From: Ignavibacteriales bacterium
GTDB lineage: Bacteria > Bacteroidota > Ignavibacteria > Ignavibacteriales > Melioribacteraceae
Direction: 5' to 3'
Length of the DNA stretch: 64,000 nt
Assembly: GCA_026390795.1 (NCBI GenBank)
Contig: JAPLFG010000003.1
Span: forward strand, 1,612,001-1,676,000
Notes under the pieces: generated by a model
Databases searched by the model: none
The model's input: the letters and a program-made list of their open reading frames with translations, nothing else
Told to the model about the DNA's origin: nothing
Part shown: piece after piece, positions 63,300-64,000 of the stretch
How the letters are laid out: every line of letters begins with the position of its first letter
Position numbering within the stretch: the first letter of the stretch is position 1
Position numbers and translations under genes: made by a program

Positions 63300-64000
63300 T
63301 TAAAGAATTGCCCAGTATGCTGAAAGTTGACCGGAGAAATATCGGTAGCTTGAATTATCACGTGATGCACTTCCAATACTAATTTTTCCCGAAAGAATTA
63401 ATTTTTTAGTCGGAGTGTATTGTGCATTTATATGACCTTCAAGAGCAATTAATGTACTTTGAGGAATCAAACCGATTTTTCCTCCAATAGAAACTTTTAA
63501 TTTTTCACTTTTATCGAGATCGTTATCTAACCAAATACTATGCGATTCAAAATTGTGAGGTGAGTAGTAGAAGTTGGATTTATATTTATAATTTGAATAA
63601 GCATATTCGTAGCCGATAGCTATATCAGGCCAAAAATATTTTCCAAGTCTAATGTTAAAATCATTTCCAGCGTTACCGTCATCAACGCCGATGTATTGAA
63701 AATAGCCGGAGATTTTTAATCCATCACGATTTCTGTAATAAGCATCAATCTTATAGAGTGAAGCATAGTAACGCAAATCTATTAGATAAGGAGAGTAGAG
63801 TATGCTGACTGCGTCGGAATTCTGATAAGTAAGGCCCACTCTAATTGAGTCTGGTTTTTCAAAAACGAAAAAGGCATCATGATCATCTCGTGTAAATTTA
63901 CCTAGCGAACCGCTGATTCCAATTCCGACTCCCATACTAATATTACTTCCCAATCTTAAAAGAACTAACCCTTTAAAAGTTGTAAATACTTGATTGCCCA
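63300..64000 (-). CDS. Outer-membrane beta-barrel protein, C-terminal part (5' end outside the window)
   Basis: The minus-strand frame is open through base 64000 with no convincing start, so the gene begins beyond the window; the visible 232 residues end at 63300. Alternating short strands with many Tyr (RYYASLYKIDAYYRNRDG, YEYAYSNYKYKSNFYY) and the C-terminal aromatic strand GQLSAYWAIL mark a beta-barrel. The pattern resembles YaiO-type barrels, but I cannot exclude other families. A TTG within the frame at 63953 is not preferred as start. Confidence 0.7.
   Translation of the reverse strand, partial: GNQVFTTFKGLVLLRLGSNISMGVGIGISGSLGKFTRDDHDAFFVFEKPDSIRVGLTYQNSDAVSILYSPYLIDLRYYASLYKIDAYYRNRDGLKISGYFQYIGVDDGNAGNDFNIRLGKYFWPDIAIGYEYAYSNYKYKSNFYYSPHNFESHSIWLDNDLDKSEKLKVSIGGKIGLIPQSTLIALEGHINAQYTPTKKLILSGKISIGSASRDNSSYRYFSGQLSAYWAIL

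Noticed and set aside
1-64000. Mobile element, prophage, CRISPR or defence island
   Set aside because: No transposase, integrase, phage gene, direct-repeat array, Cas or toxin-antitoxin signature was found on either strand by reading.

Overview
The window is AT-rich, densely packed bacterial chromosome with about 50 protein genes. I see no rRNA or tRNA gene, CRISPR array, insertion sequence, integrase or phage gene. Gene content points to the Bacteroidota/Ignavibacteria side of the FCB group: large secreted beta-propeller proteins, a tricorn-like S41 protease, a DUF5686 outer-membrane protein with a carboxypeptidase-type plug, a Wzi-like barrel, and very PAS-rich histidine kinases. An Ignavibacteriales-like heterotroph is my best guess; this is inference from gene families only.

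Layout. 1-4.9 kb: end of an aldo/keto reductase, a secreted DPP-IV-like peptidase, then a tight run of small genes (free-standing tRNA-editing domain, SnoaL-like protein, two unknowns, thioredoxin) closed by a bidirectional terminator. 4.9-18 kb: giant BNR-propeller protein, an OmpR-type two-component system, a HEAT-repeat protein, a protein made of two tandem jelly rolls, a tricorn-like protease and an M28 peptidase. 17.6-24 kb: arsR-arsM with a visible operator/promoter, prfC, and a POT peptide transporter paired with a Wzi-like barrel. 24-36.4 kb: a minus-strand signalling island of four large histidine kinases (about 15 PAS domains, one GAF) and four small response-regulator genes. Two receiver domains in it have lost key residues. 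36.5-45.4 kb: Kir-type K+ channel with a PLP decarboxylase, DUF1684 lipoprotein, periplasmic GH13 amylase with a DUF5686 outer-membrane protein, and an SDR epimerase. 45.4-47.8 kb: a three-gene operon resembling minor pseudopilins (PilV/W/X-like) but without the usual prepilin motif. 48-53.8 kb: methyltransferase, cell-wall amidase, membrane-anchored cytochrome c, 2H phosphoesterase, DinB-like protein, methylglyoxal synthase, Tat-exported PLP enzyme. 53.8-64 kb: HtrA-like lipoprotein protease, M61 peptidase, beta-lactamase-fold hydrolase, PEBP, cytidylate-kinase-like protein, exported amidase, HAD phosphatase, M23 peptidase and a partial outer-membrane barrel.

How it fits together. Exported hydrolases acting on peptides or amide bonds (S9, S41, M28, S1C, M61, amidase) together with a POT transporter suggest a lifestyle based on extracellular protein and peptide use, with maltodextrin use as a second line. 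The signalling island has only one DNA-binding output (a NarL-type regulator next to a NarX-type kinase), so most of it must act through protein-protein relays or on targets outside the window. I found no obvious defence system or mobile island. The least explained pieces are the pseudopilin-like operon, the degenerate receivers and the channel-decarboxylase pair.
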